In this document: piece by piece, positions 42,905-50,977 of the stretch
Numbering within the stretch: position 1 is the stretch's first letter
How the letters are laid out: the number at the start of each line of letters is the position of its first letter
NCBI GenBank assembly: GCA_964582085.1
Contig: CAZOPV010000006.1
Location: 1-64,000 of the forward strand
DNA: 64,000 nucleotides
Source of the DNA: JADGNF01 sp964582085
GTDB lineage: Archaea > Thermoproteota > Bathyarchaeia > Bathyarchaeales > Bathycorpusculaceae
Direction of reading: 5' to 3'
Translations under genes and position numbers: made by a program
The notes under the pieces: model-generated
Database searches by the model: none
What the model saw: only the letters and a program-made list of their open reading frames with translations
Told to the model about the DNA's origin: nothing

Positions 42905-44413
42905 TTGCGAGCTCAAAGTGGTTTCATAGGTAAAATTTTGGGTAAAATTACCAGCGCGGCAAGTGAAGAACGGGAGAAACTTGAGCGCGAATTACCCTTT
43001 GTGGTCATGATTTTTACTTTGCTATCAGCCGGTGGCGTTTCGCCTTATGACAGCTGGAAACGTATGCGCAAACTCTCTTTTTTGCCCACTTTTAGAAAAG
43101 AAGCTGAAGAAGTAATCAGACAAGTGGAGATTTTAGGTAAAGACCCCCTTGCTGTGCTACATCAACGGGCGGAAGTTACGAAATCGAAGCTCTATAGGAA
43201 TTTTCTAGGAGGCTTTGTATCTTCTGTGCGGAGCGGCGGTAAACTGGTCGATTTCTTGCGTAGCGAGCTTAAGGTAATTTTTGAGTTACGGAACAACGCT
43301 ATGACGCGTTCAATCGAAAAAATAGCCACTTTAGTTGAAGCTTACACCGTAATGTTGATTGTGGTTTTATGCACTTACATTTTATTTGTTGTTTTCTCCT
43401 CAACAAGCGTGATAGATATTTTATCTGCCAGTTCCTTGCCTATTTCGCCTGTAATGTCTTATATTATAGCGTTTATCTTTATGCCGGTGCTTTCCTTTAT
43501 CTTTATAATGCTTGCTCATAATATGCAGACAAGCGCTTTTGTCGGCTTATCGCAACTTTACAAAAAGGCTGCCATAATTGTTGTTGCAGATATCGCCCTG
43601 ATTTTTTTGCTTGTTATGTTTCCTTCCATGTTTGATTCTTCGGCGCCGCTTGGGTTGCCTGAAATCGCTGTGATTGCTCTAGTCATTGGTTCACTTATTC
43701 CTGCTGTTCAATACCGCAGAATTGCCAAGATTAACTACAATGCAGAGGATTCTGTTCCTTATTTCATTCGAGACGTTACAGAGGCAAATAAGATTGGTCT
43801 TTCACCTGAAAAAAGCCTTATACAAGCGGCAAAGCGTAAGGGTTATGGCAACTTTTCAAAGTTTTTGGAGCTTTTGCGTAGCCAGATTGAGTGGGGTGTG
43901 CCTTTACGTAAAACTTTTGCTAACTTGAGCAAGGAAATTAAGAGTTGGTTTGTTACGCTTAATTTTGCAATGATGATTGAGACTATTGAAATCGGTGGAA
44001 ATGTTACTCCGTCTTTGGAGATACTTTCCGAGTATAGTGAAAAGGAACGTGAATTGCAAATTAACAAACGTGCTTTGTTGCGTCCCTACATTATGCTTGC
44101 TGTTATCTGGAGTATTTTGATTGCCGTAACTACCACAATTGTGGCTATAACGACTTATATGATGTCCTCTGTTGTCGGTAGTAGTCTTTCTTCTGTTGCG
44201 TTCATGGCGATGCAAAGTCAAATGCGGATTTTCTCAGTAGGTATTATTCTTCAATGTTGGATTTCAGGTTTTTTCATTGGGAAAATAAGCGAAGGTAACT
44301 TCGGAGCAGGTTTCCAGTATTCTGCATTGCTTGCTGGAGTTGCTTATGTATCTTTGGTGTTGTCTCAGCAACTGCTATCCGGTATGTTTGGGTTATCGCC
44401 GGTGATGAGTTAA
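42905..44413 (+). CDS. TadC/FlaJ-type pilus assembly membrane protein, system 1
   Basis: A 502-residue platform protein with two T2SSF domains: domain 1 (about 20-130, ELPFVVMIFTLLSAGGVSPYD...KLVDFLRSEL) and domain 2 (about 285-385, DSVPYFIRDVTEANKIGLSPE...MIETIEIGGNVTPSLEIL). Two groups of membrane helices lie after each. It anchors the ATPase and the growing fibre. Start TTG with AAAGGAG nine bases before. System 1 uses one fused protein, unlike system 2 which has two half-size ones. Confidence 0.92.
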   Translation: MRAQSGFIGKILGKITSAASEEREKLERELPFVVMIFTLLSAGGVSPYDSWKRMRKLSFLPTFRKEAEEVIRQVEILGKDPLAVLHQRAEVTKSKLYRNFLGGFVSSVRSGGKLVDFLRSELKVIFELRNNAMTRSIEKIATLVEAYTVMLIVVLCTYILFVVFSSTSVIDILSASSLPISPVMSYIIAFIFMPVLSFIFIMLAHNMQTSAFVGLSQLYKKAAIIVVADIALIFLLVMFPSMFDSSAPLGLPEIAVIALVIGSLIPAVQYRRIAKINYNAEDSVPYFIRDVTEANKIGLSPEKSLIQAAKRKGYGNFSKFLELLRSQIEWGVPLRKTFANLSKEIKSWFVTLNFAMMIETIEIGGNVTPSLEILSEYSEKERELQINKRALLRPYIMLAVIWSILIAVTTTIVAITTYMMSSVVGSSLSSVAFMAMQSQMRIFSVGIILQCWISGFFIGKISEGNFGAGFQYSALLAGVAYVSLVLSQQLLSGMFGLSPVMS

Positions 44414-44428
44414 AGGAGGGAAACAAAA

Positions 44429-45472
44429 ATTCCTACAATTGCCATTGATACTTTCTTTGCATGTTCGCTAGTAGTTAGTGTGGCAGTGCTGGCGACTGCT
44501 TTCTTAGCGGGTACCATGCAAACGCAAATAAACAGTGCTCAAGACTTAAACAAGTGCAATTACTTGCAGGCAATAGCTGAACACATAGTTACTGGTACGG
44601 GTTCTCCTGCGGAGTGGGGTTCCAAAGGGGTGACTCCAACATTTTTCGGTCTTGCATCATCTGATTCTTCATGTCCGTACGCTTTAGACATAGACAAGCT
44701 AAGTAGGTTAAGCAGTGAAAACTTGTACGCACTTCCTTACTTGGAGCTCTCTAAGAGTGCAAGGTTGACTAACTTAGCTTTTGGTGTTTCCCTAAGACAA
44801 ATGCTAGACATCGACATTGTAATTTCAGGCAACAGTAGCGCAGGCAGTTTCATCAATTATACTTTTACTGTTTCTGTGAGCCACGAAGCAGAAAGTGTAC
44901 AAGCGAATCTGCAAGGTTACCTTGTTACGCGTAATTTTGTAGGCAGTGCTTCCAATTCAACTTCGCCTTCTGGTGTGAGCTACTTGACTATTGGGGTACC
45001 AGTCACTTCCAATGGTTCTGCTTTACTTGTAGTGTTCGCCCGTGCCTCATTTGATGAAAGGATAACTGCGTACGGCATTTACTCCTTTGGTCACTTAGCA
45101 GTAGATCCGCAACCAAATCATACGTTTTTAGGTCAAAGTCCTCTCAACTACTCTTTGACAGTTTCAAAAAATTATCCAACTGTTACTTTATCCAGCAGCA
45201 TTGCTCTCTCATACAGTTACGCTTCTAACCTCACATCTACCTCAACTACCTCCTACATGATACCTGAGTTTTTAGACAGAAGTCCAATTGTGCTTGTGAC
45301 ACTTGGCACAAATGGAACAGAAAGCTTCTCGGAGTGGACTTCGTATCCTCAGTTGCCCCAAAATGTAGGCGCTGACTTTTCAAACGCAGAGAAAAACCTC
45401 TTTGTTTATCCCGTTTTGGTCAAAGGTGCTCTATACAAACTTACACTCTGCTTTGGAGATGTTCCGAAGTGA
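44429..45472 (+). CDS. Pilus-operon membrane-anchored protein with probable ATT start
   Basis: A secreted beta-rich protein of about 347 residues. An ATT at 44429 lies in frame, eight to nine bases after AAAGGAGGG, and gives PTIAIDTFFACSLVVSVAVL, a complete pilin-like N-terminal helix. The first GTG (44480) would cut that helix in half and has no ribosome site. The rest is Ser/Thr-rich with many Asn-x-Ser/Thr sequons (NSSAGS, NHTFLG, NGTESF). Likely a minor pilin or fibre-associated adhesin. Four bases of overlap with the next gene mark translational coupling. Confidence 0.75.
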   Translation: MPTIAIDTFFACSLVVSVAVLATAFLAGTMQTQINSAQDLNKCNYLQAIAEHIVTGTGSPAEWGSKGVTPTFFGLASSDSSCPYALDIDKLSRLSSENLYALPYLELSKSARLTNLAFGVSLRQMLDIDIVISGNSSAGSFINYTFTVSVSHEAESVQANLQGYLVTRNFVGSASNSTSPSGVSYLTIGVPVTSNGSALLVVFARASFDERITAYGIYSFGHLAVDPQPNHTFLGQSPLNYSLTVSKNYPTVTLSSSIALSYSYASNLTSTSTTSYMIPEFLDRSPIVLVTLGTNGTESFSEWTSYPQLPQNVGADFSNAEKNLFVYPVLVKGALYKLTLCFGDVPK

Positions 45473-45903
45473 ATTTTGTTAGAAACAAAAAAGGCCAAAT
45501 TCGTGTTATCGAGGCTTTTTTTGCCTCCGTCTTGCTGCTTTCCTCGCTTTCTCTTATTCCTCTGTCGCAGAAATTTCCTCGTTATTCTGAGGACGAAGCC
45601 GATGTTTTTTCTTCTGTAGCGCACAGAACGCTGATTAGCCTAGACGCCGAAGGTCAGATAGCTGAACTGATTGCTAGCCGCAACTGGTCTGCCATCAAAA
45701 ATCTTATCCAGTCATGTTTTTCCGCTGCTATATGGTTTAATTTGACGGTGTTTGACCAAAACCTATCTTACCTTAACGATGAAGTCATATGTAACGGCGG
45801 CTTAATTAGCGACAGAATTTATTCTGTTGACTACGTTTGTGCCAGCAGAAGCACAAACTATACCGTCTGGCTTATTCGACTGCAATTGGCAACGGTGAGT
45901 TGA
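45469..45903 (+). CDS. Pilin-like small protein of the pilus operon
   Basis: A 144-residue protein with the N-terminal sequence RNKKGQIRVIEAFFASVLLLSSLSLIPL: a basic lead, then the conserved Glu-containing hydrophobic helix, typical of prepilin-like minor subunits. The remainder is a short alpha/beta domain with two cysteines. GTG start overlapping the previous stop. Comparable small proteins accompany PilB/PilC operons in haloarchaea; function is unknown. Confidence 0.8.
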   Translation: MNFVRNKKGQIRVIEAFFASVLLLSSLSLIPLSQKFPRYSEDEADVFSSVAHRTLISLDAEGQIAELIASRNWSAIKNLIQSCFSAAIWFNLTVFDQNLSYLNDEVICNGGLISDRIYSVDYVCASRSTNYTVWLIRLQLATVS

Positions 45904-45904
45904 A

Positions 45905-46681
45905 ATGAGGTCTTTGCGAACTCAACGTGGAACTTCTGGGCAAGTGTTGGTTATCACTTCTTTGATAGTTGTTATGTTGCTTTTGTCAACGGTTATTTAT
46001 GTAAGAGAAACTGCAATGGACGCCCCTGTCTACGCTTCTTCGTCAAATTTGAGTTTTGTAGCACTTAAGCAAGCAATACGCCACACAGTTATAAGTGCGT
46101 TGGCAAATGTTTCTAACGGTGGGCACCCATCAGTTTTGGAAGCTGATTTGAGTCAGCTAAAATATGTTGTAGCAAATGGTTATTATCCTGCACTTGTAGC
46201 TATTAATCACACTGCCCTTAACCGTGGTGATTACAGTGACGGTTTTTGGATTTATTGGGCGTCAACTGGAACTGGACTTTCTAGTGCCTATGTGGATTTC
46301 AGTTTGCTATCGTCAGATATTTCCACAGGTTATTTTTCAGAGTTTTTTGTGAATGTGACTTCAAAAATTGTTGTGACAGGGGAATATGTGCTTTTGGAAG
46401 GAACTGAAAAGCAAGTAAACGTAACATGTACCTTCTACAACGAGGATAGTTATGCTCTTGCAAAAAATTTTACGGTGTACTATGAGTATGACGGTCTGCT
46501 TTCGCCTGAAGAGTGGTTAACTCCCGCGTCGCTTAATGTTTTGGATTATGGCAACGGCACATATTTCTGCTCTTTTACTGCGACTACCAAACACCGCCAT
46601 GATCCAATGATGGTTTCAGTGCGGGGTGTTGACGGCAGGGGAATTCTAACTGTGGCCAATGTGACCTGTGTGTTACGATGA
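45905..46681 (+). CDS. Pilin-like protein, last gene of pilus operon 1
   Basis: A 258-residue protein: QRGTSGQVLVITSLIVVMLLLSTVIYV at the N-terminus (class III-type signal with helix), then a central region with sequons (NVSNGG, NHTALN) and a C-terminal Ig-like domain (YVLLEGTEKQVNVTCTFYNED, SFTATTKHRHDPMMVSV). It begins one base after the preceding stop. The Ig-like end may face outward as an adhesive or structural module. Confidence 0.78.
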   Translation: MRSLRTQRGTSGQVLVITSLIVVMLLLSTVIYVRETAMDAPVYASSSNLSFVALKQAIRHTVISALANVSNGGHPSVLEADLSQLKYVVANGYYPALVAINHTALNRGDYSDGFWIYWASTGTGLSSAYVDFSLLSSDISTGYFSEFFVNVTSKIVVTGEYVLLEGTEKQVNVTCTFYNEDSYALAKNFTVYYEYDGLLSPEEWLTPASLNVLDYGNGTYFCSFTATTKHRHDPMMVSVRGVDGRGILTVANVTCVLR

Positions 46682-46852
46682 GCAGTAGTGTTTTAGTTGT
46701 TTCTGTTTTGTTGAGTAGCTTTATGGTTGAGTTAAAAGTGAATTTGTGATTCATATTTCTAATTTAGATTTCGAGGTCATAAGTATCTAATATGTAGTAG
46801 GCTAAAATCAGTAGGCAAAATACAGACTTGAAAACTAAAGGTGAAACCTGTA

Positions 46853-47776
46853 ATGGAACTTATGGTCCAAAAAAGAAACAGCGACGTAGTGAAAGTTTAT
46901 GATGAAAAGACCGACGCAGTCAAGTTTGTTAAACGTGACAAAGGCTTTACTAAACAGCTTTCGACAATTGAGGAAACTTTAGCGCGGTTCGGACTTTTGA
47001 AGAATGAAATTAAAGTTTACCTTTACCTTGCGAGGGTAGGTGAAAAGAAGGCTGGTGAAATTGCTGAGGCTATCAGTTTGCATAGGACTGAAACGTATCG
47101 TATTTTGCGTGATCTTGAGAAGAAGGGAATTTTGTTTTCGATTTTTGAGAAACCCCTAAAGTTTACCGCGGTACCGCTCGAAAAGGCCATAGATATCCTT
47201 GTTGAAGCGCAGAAGATGAAGATTAAGTTGCTTGAAAAAGAAAAACAAAACCTGGTGGAACTTTGGCTGTCTGTTCCCCAGATGAAGGTAGAGAGCGCTA
47301 AAAAAGAGCTGTTTCAGATGCTGGAGGGTGAGCAGCAAGTGGTTCTGAAAGCTAATGAACTGCTTGAGCGCACTCAAAAGGAGTTTCAAATCTTTGCGGC
47401 TGACGAGTATTTGGCTCAACTTTACTATAGCGATTTTACTGACAAACTTAAACAGAAACAGGATAAAATTGACATTATGTTGCTGACTGAGAATTCTCCG
47501 AAAAGCCTTTTCTTCGTTGAGCAGATTGATCTAGCGAAAGACAGGGTTGGTGTTGTTGCAGCGCAAAGTTTGCCTTGCTTTATGATATCTGACAAAAAGG
47601 AGTTGCTAATTGCTTTCCACGAGAACGATGTTACCAGTGACTCAGGTGACAAGAAGAAATTCAAAACGGCAGCAATATGGACAAATTACACGGCTTTCGT
47701 TTGGACTCTTCAGATGCTTTTCTCTAAGCTGCTGGAGAGTGGGCAGTCGTCATCTGTTGTTTCTGTTCCAGCTTAG
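46853..47776 (+). CDS. TrmB-family regulator next to the pilus operon
   Basis: About 307 residues. A polar N-terminal arm of 45 residues precedes the winged helix (FGLLKNEIKVYLYLARVGEKKAGE; recognition helix HRTETYRILRDLEKKGIL), a long coiled coil (KAIDILVEAQKMKIKLLEKEKQN) and a C-terminal effector region. An ATG at 46853 follows AAAGGTG and is preferred to the GTG at 46841. It lies after the pilus operon and before a secreted propeller gene on the same strand, so either could be its target. Confidence 0.85.
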   Translation: MELMVQKRNSDVVKVYDEKTDAVKFVKRDKGFTKQLSTIEETLARFGLLKNEIKVYLYLARVGEKKAGEIAEAISLHRTETYRILRDLEKKGILFSIFEKPLKFTAVPLEKAIDILVEAQKMKIKLLEKEKQNLVELWLSVPQMKVESAKKELFQMLEGEQQVVLKANELLERTQKEFQIFAADEYLAQLYYSDFTDKLKQKQDKIDIMLLTENSPKSLFFVEQIDLAKDRVGVVAAQSLPCFMISDKKELLIAFHENDVTSDSGDKKKFKTAAIWTNYTAFVWTLQMLFSKLLESGQSSSVVSVPA

Positions 47777-47818
47777 ACCTTCTGCTTCTTGTTTCTCACG
47801 AGGAGAGAAGGTGAGATA

Positions 47819-49027
47819 ATGTTTCAACAGAAAAAGAGGTTATTTGTGTTTTTTTCCCTATTTTTGGCGGTGGCGCTTGCTGGTTCTTTTCTTTGCTTGA
47901 CGCTGCTTGGTAATGTGGGGTCTTTGCAGGTAGCCAAAGGCGCTGAATTAGTTTGGGAAAGAAACTATGGCGGGTCGGGGGACGATCGATGCTTCTCTGC
48001 GGTGGCTACTGAAGATGGCTATATTCTTGTTGGGTCGTCCACCTCTTTTGGGCGGGGAGAAACCGTAGGGTGGGTTTTGCGTGTTGATGCATATGGTGAG
48101 AAGCTTTGGAATTGGACCTTCAATGAGGGCTTTGGAGCTGAATTTAGACAAGTGCTAAACGTGGAAGATGGTTTTCTGCTTTTAGGCAACATCTTTTTTG
48201 CTTCGGGTGAAACAGAGGGCTTGGCAGTTAAACTTGACAAAGCAGGTAATTTGCAGTGGAAAACTGCTTTGTCATGTGGTAGTGGTGTTAATAAACTTTT
48301 TTCTGCAGTTAAATCGGAGGATAGTTTTCTTCTTTCTGGTTTGGTTGAGTCTTCTGAAGGTGATGGCAGTCACGTTTGGTTAGTTAAACTAGATTTTGAT
48401 GGAAACCTCTTGTGGAATAAGGTTTTCAGTAATTTGCGTGATGCTGCGGGACGCGGTGTAATGGTGACTCAGGATGGTTATTATGTGGTTGTAGGTTATA
48501 TGGATGCTGGGGGAAGCGGGGACTATGATTTTTTGGTGCTCAAACTTGACGTCTCAGGGGTGGTCTTGTGGAATCATACTTATGGTGGATGCGAAAGTGA
48601 TAAGGCATATGCTGTAGCTTCAGCGTTTGATGGTTATGTGGTTGTTGGTGATACGCGTTCTAAAGGTTCAGGTGACAGCGATGTTTGGATTGTAAAAATT
48701 GATTTTGACGGCAATCTGATTTGGGAGACTGTTTTTGGGGGCGAAGACTTTGATGCGCCTACCTGTGTTTCTCAATTGACTGGTGGTAAATACTCTGTGG
48801 GAGGCGTTACGTTTTCTTATGGGAATGGCTTACGGGATTTTTTGCTTTTAAGCGTTGACGATGGGGGTCAAGTTGTTTGGAGTTGTACTGTTGGACGAAG
48901 TGATTATGAAGAAGCCTACGCTGTTGTCCCCAGTGTCGTTGGCGAATTTGTTATTGCAGGTTGGACTAGTAGCCTTGGGCAGGGGCGCTATGACTTTTAT
49001 GCAGTAAAGGTGAGAGTTAATTCTTAG
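47819..49027 (+). CDS. Secreted seven-repeat beta-propeller protein
   Basis: About 402 residues. Signal peptide (KKRLFVFFSLFLAVALAGSF). After it come seven repeats of about 50 residues with the shape ...DGYxxVG...GxxDxWVVKLDxxGNLxWxxxF, for example EDGYILVGSST, TQDGYYVVVGYMDAGGSG and VWIVKIDFDGNLIWETVFGG. The number fits one seven-bladed propeller. There is no C-terminal anchor, so it may be released or held non-covalently. GAAGGTGAG precedes the ATG at 47819; an ATG at 47789 would push the signal peptide inward. Co-directional with the TrmB gene 42 bases upstream. Confidence 0.82.
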   Translation: MFQQKKRLFVFFSLFLAVALAGSFLCLTLLGNVGSLQVAKGAELVWERNYGGSGDDRCFSAVATEDGYILVGSSTSFGRGETVGWVLRVDAYGEKLWNWTFNEGFGAEFRQVLNVEDGFLLLGNIFFASGETEGLAVKLDKAGNLQWKTALSCGSGVNKLFSAVKSEDSFLLSGLVESSEGDGSHVWLVKLDFDGNLLWNKVFSNLRDAAGRGVMVTQDGYYVVVGYMDAGGSGDYDFLVLKLDVSGVVLWNHTYGGCESDKAYAVASAFDGYVVVGDTRSKGSGDSDVWIVKIDFDGNLIWETVFGGEDFDAPTCVSQLTGGKYSVGGVTFSYGNGLRDFLLLSVDDGGQVVWSCTVGRSDYEEAYAVVPSVVGEFVIAGWTSSLGQGRYDFYAVKVRVNS

Positions 49028-49073
49028 TTTATGTCTGTTTAACTTAAAACTTGTTTCTGAAATTTTTCTTTGG

Positions 49074-49259
49074 TTAAACTATGTATTGAAGTTGTGGTTT
49101 TTCAAGTTGTAGTTGTATCTTGTCCTCAAAATCTATCTGAACGTGCCCTATTAGCCAATCATTAAATTTGGCGCAGTTGTTTGGGTTGCAGCTGAACGTT
49201 TTCTTATCTTTATTCCAAAAAGCACATGAAACACATGGTATTTCCGAGTTATCTTTCAT
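49074..49259 (-). CDS. Small four-cysteine protein
   Basis: A 61-residue protein with C9-x2-C12 and a second cysteine pair (SCNPNNC), followed by KFNDWLIGH. The pattern resembles small archaeal zinc-binding proteins. No family recognised. It lies downstream of uvrC on the same strand with 90 bases between. Role unknown. Confidence 0.55.
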   Translation of the reverse strand: MKDNSEIPCVSCAFWNKDKKTFSCNPNNCAKFNDWLIGHVQIDFEDKIQLQLEKPQLQYIV

Positions 49260-49348
49260 TTATTATCGCTATGTAATCATTTGAGAGTTGATTTATCGCT
49301 TGTGAACTGGTAATCACTATTTTCAATAACTGGGCTATTATAGAATTT

Positions 49349-50977
49349 TTAGGCGGAAAATTTGTGTTTTTTTCTTTGGAGGTTAAATTCTTCTCTCATT
49401 TTTATCTGACGTCTTTTTACGTTATATCTAACAGAGAAGTTGTGCGCTGCGTCTCGCATCTGCCGCAGTAGCAACATTATGCGGTTGTTTTTATCGACTT
49501 GTCTTGGTGTGTCCTCGTTTGGTAAGTAAATTTCCTCATGTTCCTTTGCTAATCCAATAAGTGGTAGTTGTAGTCCAAGCGATTTCAGAGCTGTTTCTGC
49601 TGCACTAACTTGTCCTGCTCCTCCGTCTATTACGACTAAGTCTGGTAGCTGTGCTTTTTCCTCTATTAGTCGTTTATATCTTCGGGTGACAACCTCGTTG
49701 ATGGCTGCGAAGTCGTCTTGTTTTGTGATGGTTTTTATTTTGAATTTGCGGTAGTTGCGCTTGTCAGGTTTGGCGTTTGTGAAGCGCACCATGCCTGCAA
49801 CTAGATGTTCCTGCCCCAAGTTGGAGATGTCAAAGCATTCAATAATGTGTGGGATGCTGGATAGGTTGAGAAAGTCCTGTAGATCTACGAGGGCATTGTC
49901 GTCTTCTATTGTAGTTTCAAGGTTTTTCTCTGCAAGTTGAACCAGTTCTAGTCGGTTTCCTCGTCTTGGCACTGTAAGCGTTGTTTTTGCTCCTCTTTTT
50001 TCGGAAAAAAACTGCTCTAATGCTGCTTTTTCTTCGGAGTCGTGCCAGACGGGTCTGTTTAGCAGAATTTCTCTAGGAATTGAATTCGCTTCGTAGAACG
50101 CTTTTAGAAATTCTTCTTCCACCTCTGGCTGTAAATCCATTGTGAATTCTTTTTTGCCTAAGAGAACCCCTTTACGTACACCCATGTGCACGGCTAAAAC
50201 TTTTTCTCCTATTCGGCGGAAGGTGAGAACGTCTTGGTCGTACAGTCTTTCTTTGTCTACAATTTGTCGTTGTGTAAGCAAGCTGATGGAAGAAATTTGG
50301 TTACGGAGCTCCAGTGCCTCTTCGTATTTTTGTTCATCTGCTGCCTTCTTCATAAGTTCTTGGAGTGCTATTGCGGTTTGTTCGTAGTTGCCTTTAAGAA
50401 AAGACCTTGCCTGTTCAACTTGCTTTGCGTACTGTTCCGCGGTGACTTTTCCTGTGCATGGAGCTGTGCAGATGCCTATGTGAAAATTAAGGCATGCTCG
50501 TTTGGGTAGTGTTTTGCATGTACGAAGTTTAAAGACTCTCACTACGAGTTTTTGGAGGTCTTGCCGTGTGAAGCCGTCTGTGTAGGGTCCAAATGATTCG
50601 AGTTTGCGGGAAACTTTGCGGCTGGTGAGTATCCTTGGGAATGTTTCTTTTGTAAGTGCTATGTAGGCAAATGTTTTGGCGTCTTTGAGGTCTATGTTGT
50701 AACGGGGGGTGTGTTGCTTAACTAGTTTGTTCTCTAAAAGTAGTGCTTCCACTTCGTTGTTTACGATGATCCAGTCTATGTTTCGGATTTTAGAGACTAG
50801 TTGCCGTGTTTTGGTGGGTTGGTTGCTGTTGGCAAAGTAGCTTTTGACGCGGGCGCGGAGGTTTTTAGCTTTTCCGATATAGAGTATTTCGTCTTTTTCG
50901 TCTTTGAAGATGTAGACGCCGGAGTTTGTGGGAACCTCGGAGCTTTTGAATTCTGCAGGTGAAGCTATCGCTATCAT
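49349..50977 (-). CDS. uvrC: UvrC nuclease subunit lacking the C-terminal HhH domain
   Basis: A 542-residue UvrC. It has the GIY-YIG nuclease (NSGVYIFKDEKDEILYIGKAKNLRARVKSYF pieces at 15-45), the Cys-rich segment (CKTLPKRACLNFHIGICTAPC), a UVR motif (AADEQKYEEALELRNQI), and the RNase H-like 5' nuclease domain (ECFDISNLGQEH, LPDLVVIDGGAGQV, MRDAAHNFSVRYN). Usual UvrC has about 600 residues with a tandem helix-hairpin-helix at the end; here the protein stops about 20 residues after the nuclease domain. It cuts the damaged strand on both sides with UvrB. Overlaps the end of uvrA by four bases. Confidence 0.95.
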   Translation of the reverse strand: MIAIASPAEFKSSEVPTNSGVYIFKDEKDEILYIGKAKNLRARVKSYFANSNQPTKTRQLVSKIRNIDWIIVNNEVEALLLENKLVKQHTPRYNIDLKDAKTFAYIALTKETFPRILTSRKVSRKLESFGPYTDGFTRQDLQKLVVRVFKLRTCKTLPKRACLNFHIGICTAPCTGKVTAEQYAKQVEQARSFLKGNYEQTAIALQELMKKAADEQKYEEALELRNQISSISLLTQRQIVDKERLYDQDVLTFRRIGEKVLAVHMGVRKGVLLGKKEFTMDLQPEVEEEFLKAFYEANSIPREILLNRPVWHDSEEKAALEQFFSEKRGAKTTLTVPRRGNRLELVQLAEKNLETTIEDDNALVDLQDFLNLSSIPHIIECFDISNLGQEHLVAGMVRFTNAKPDKRNYRKFKIKTITKQDDFAAINEVVTRRYKRLIEEKAQLPDLVVIDGGAGQVSAAETALKSLGLQLPLIGLAKEHEEIYLPNEDTPRQVDKNNRIMLLLRQMRDAAHNFSVRYNVKRRQIKMREEFNLQRKKHKFSA

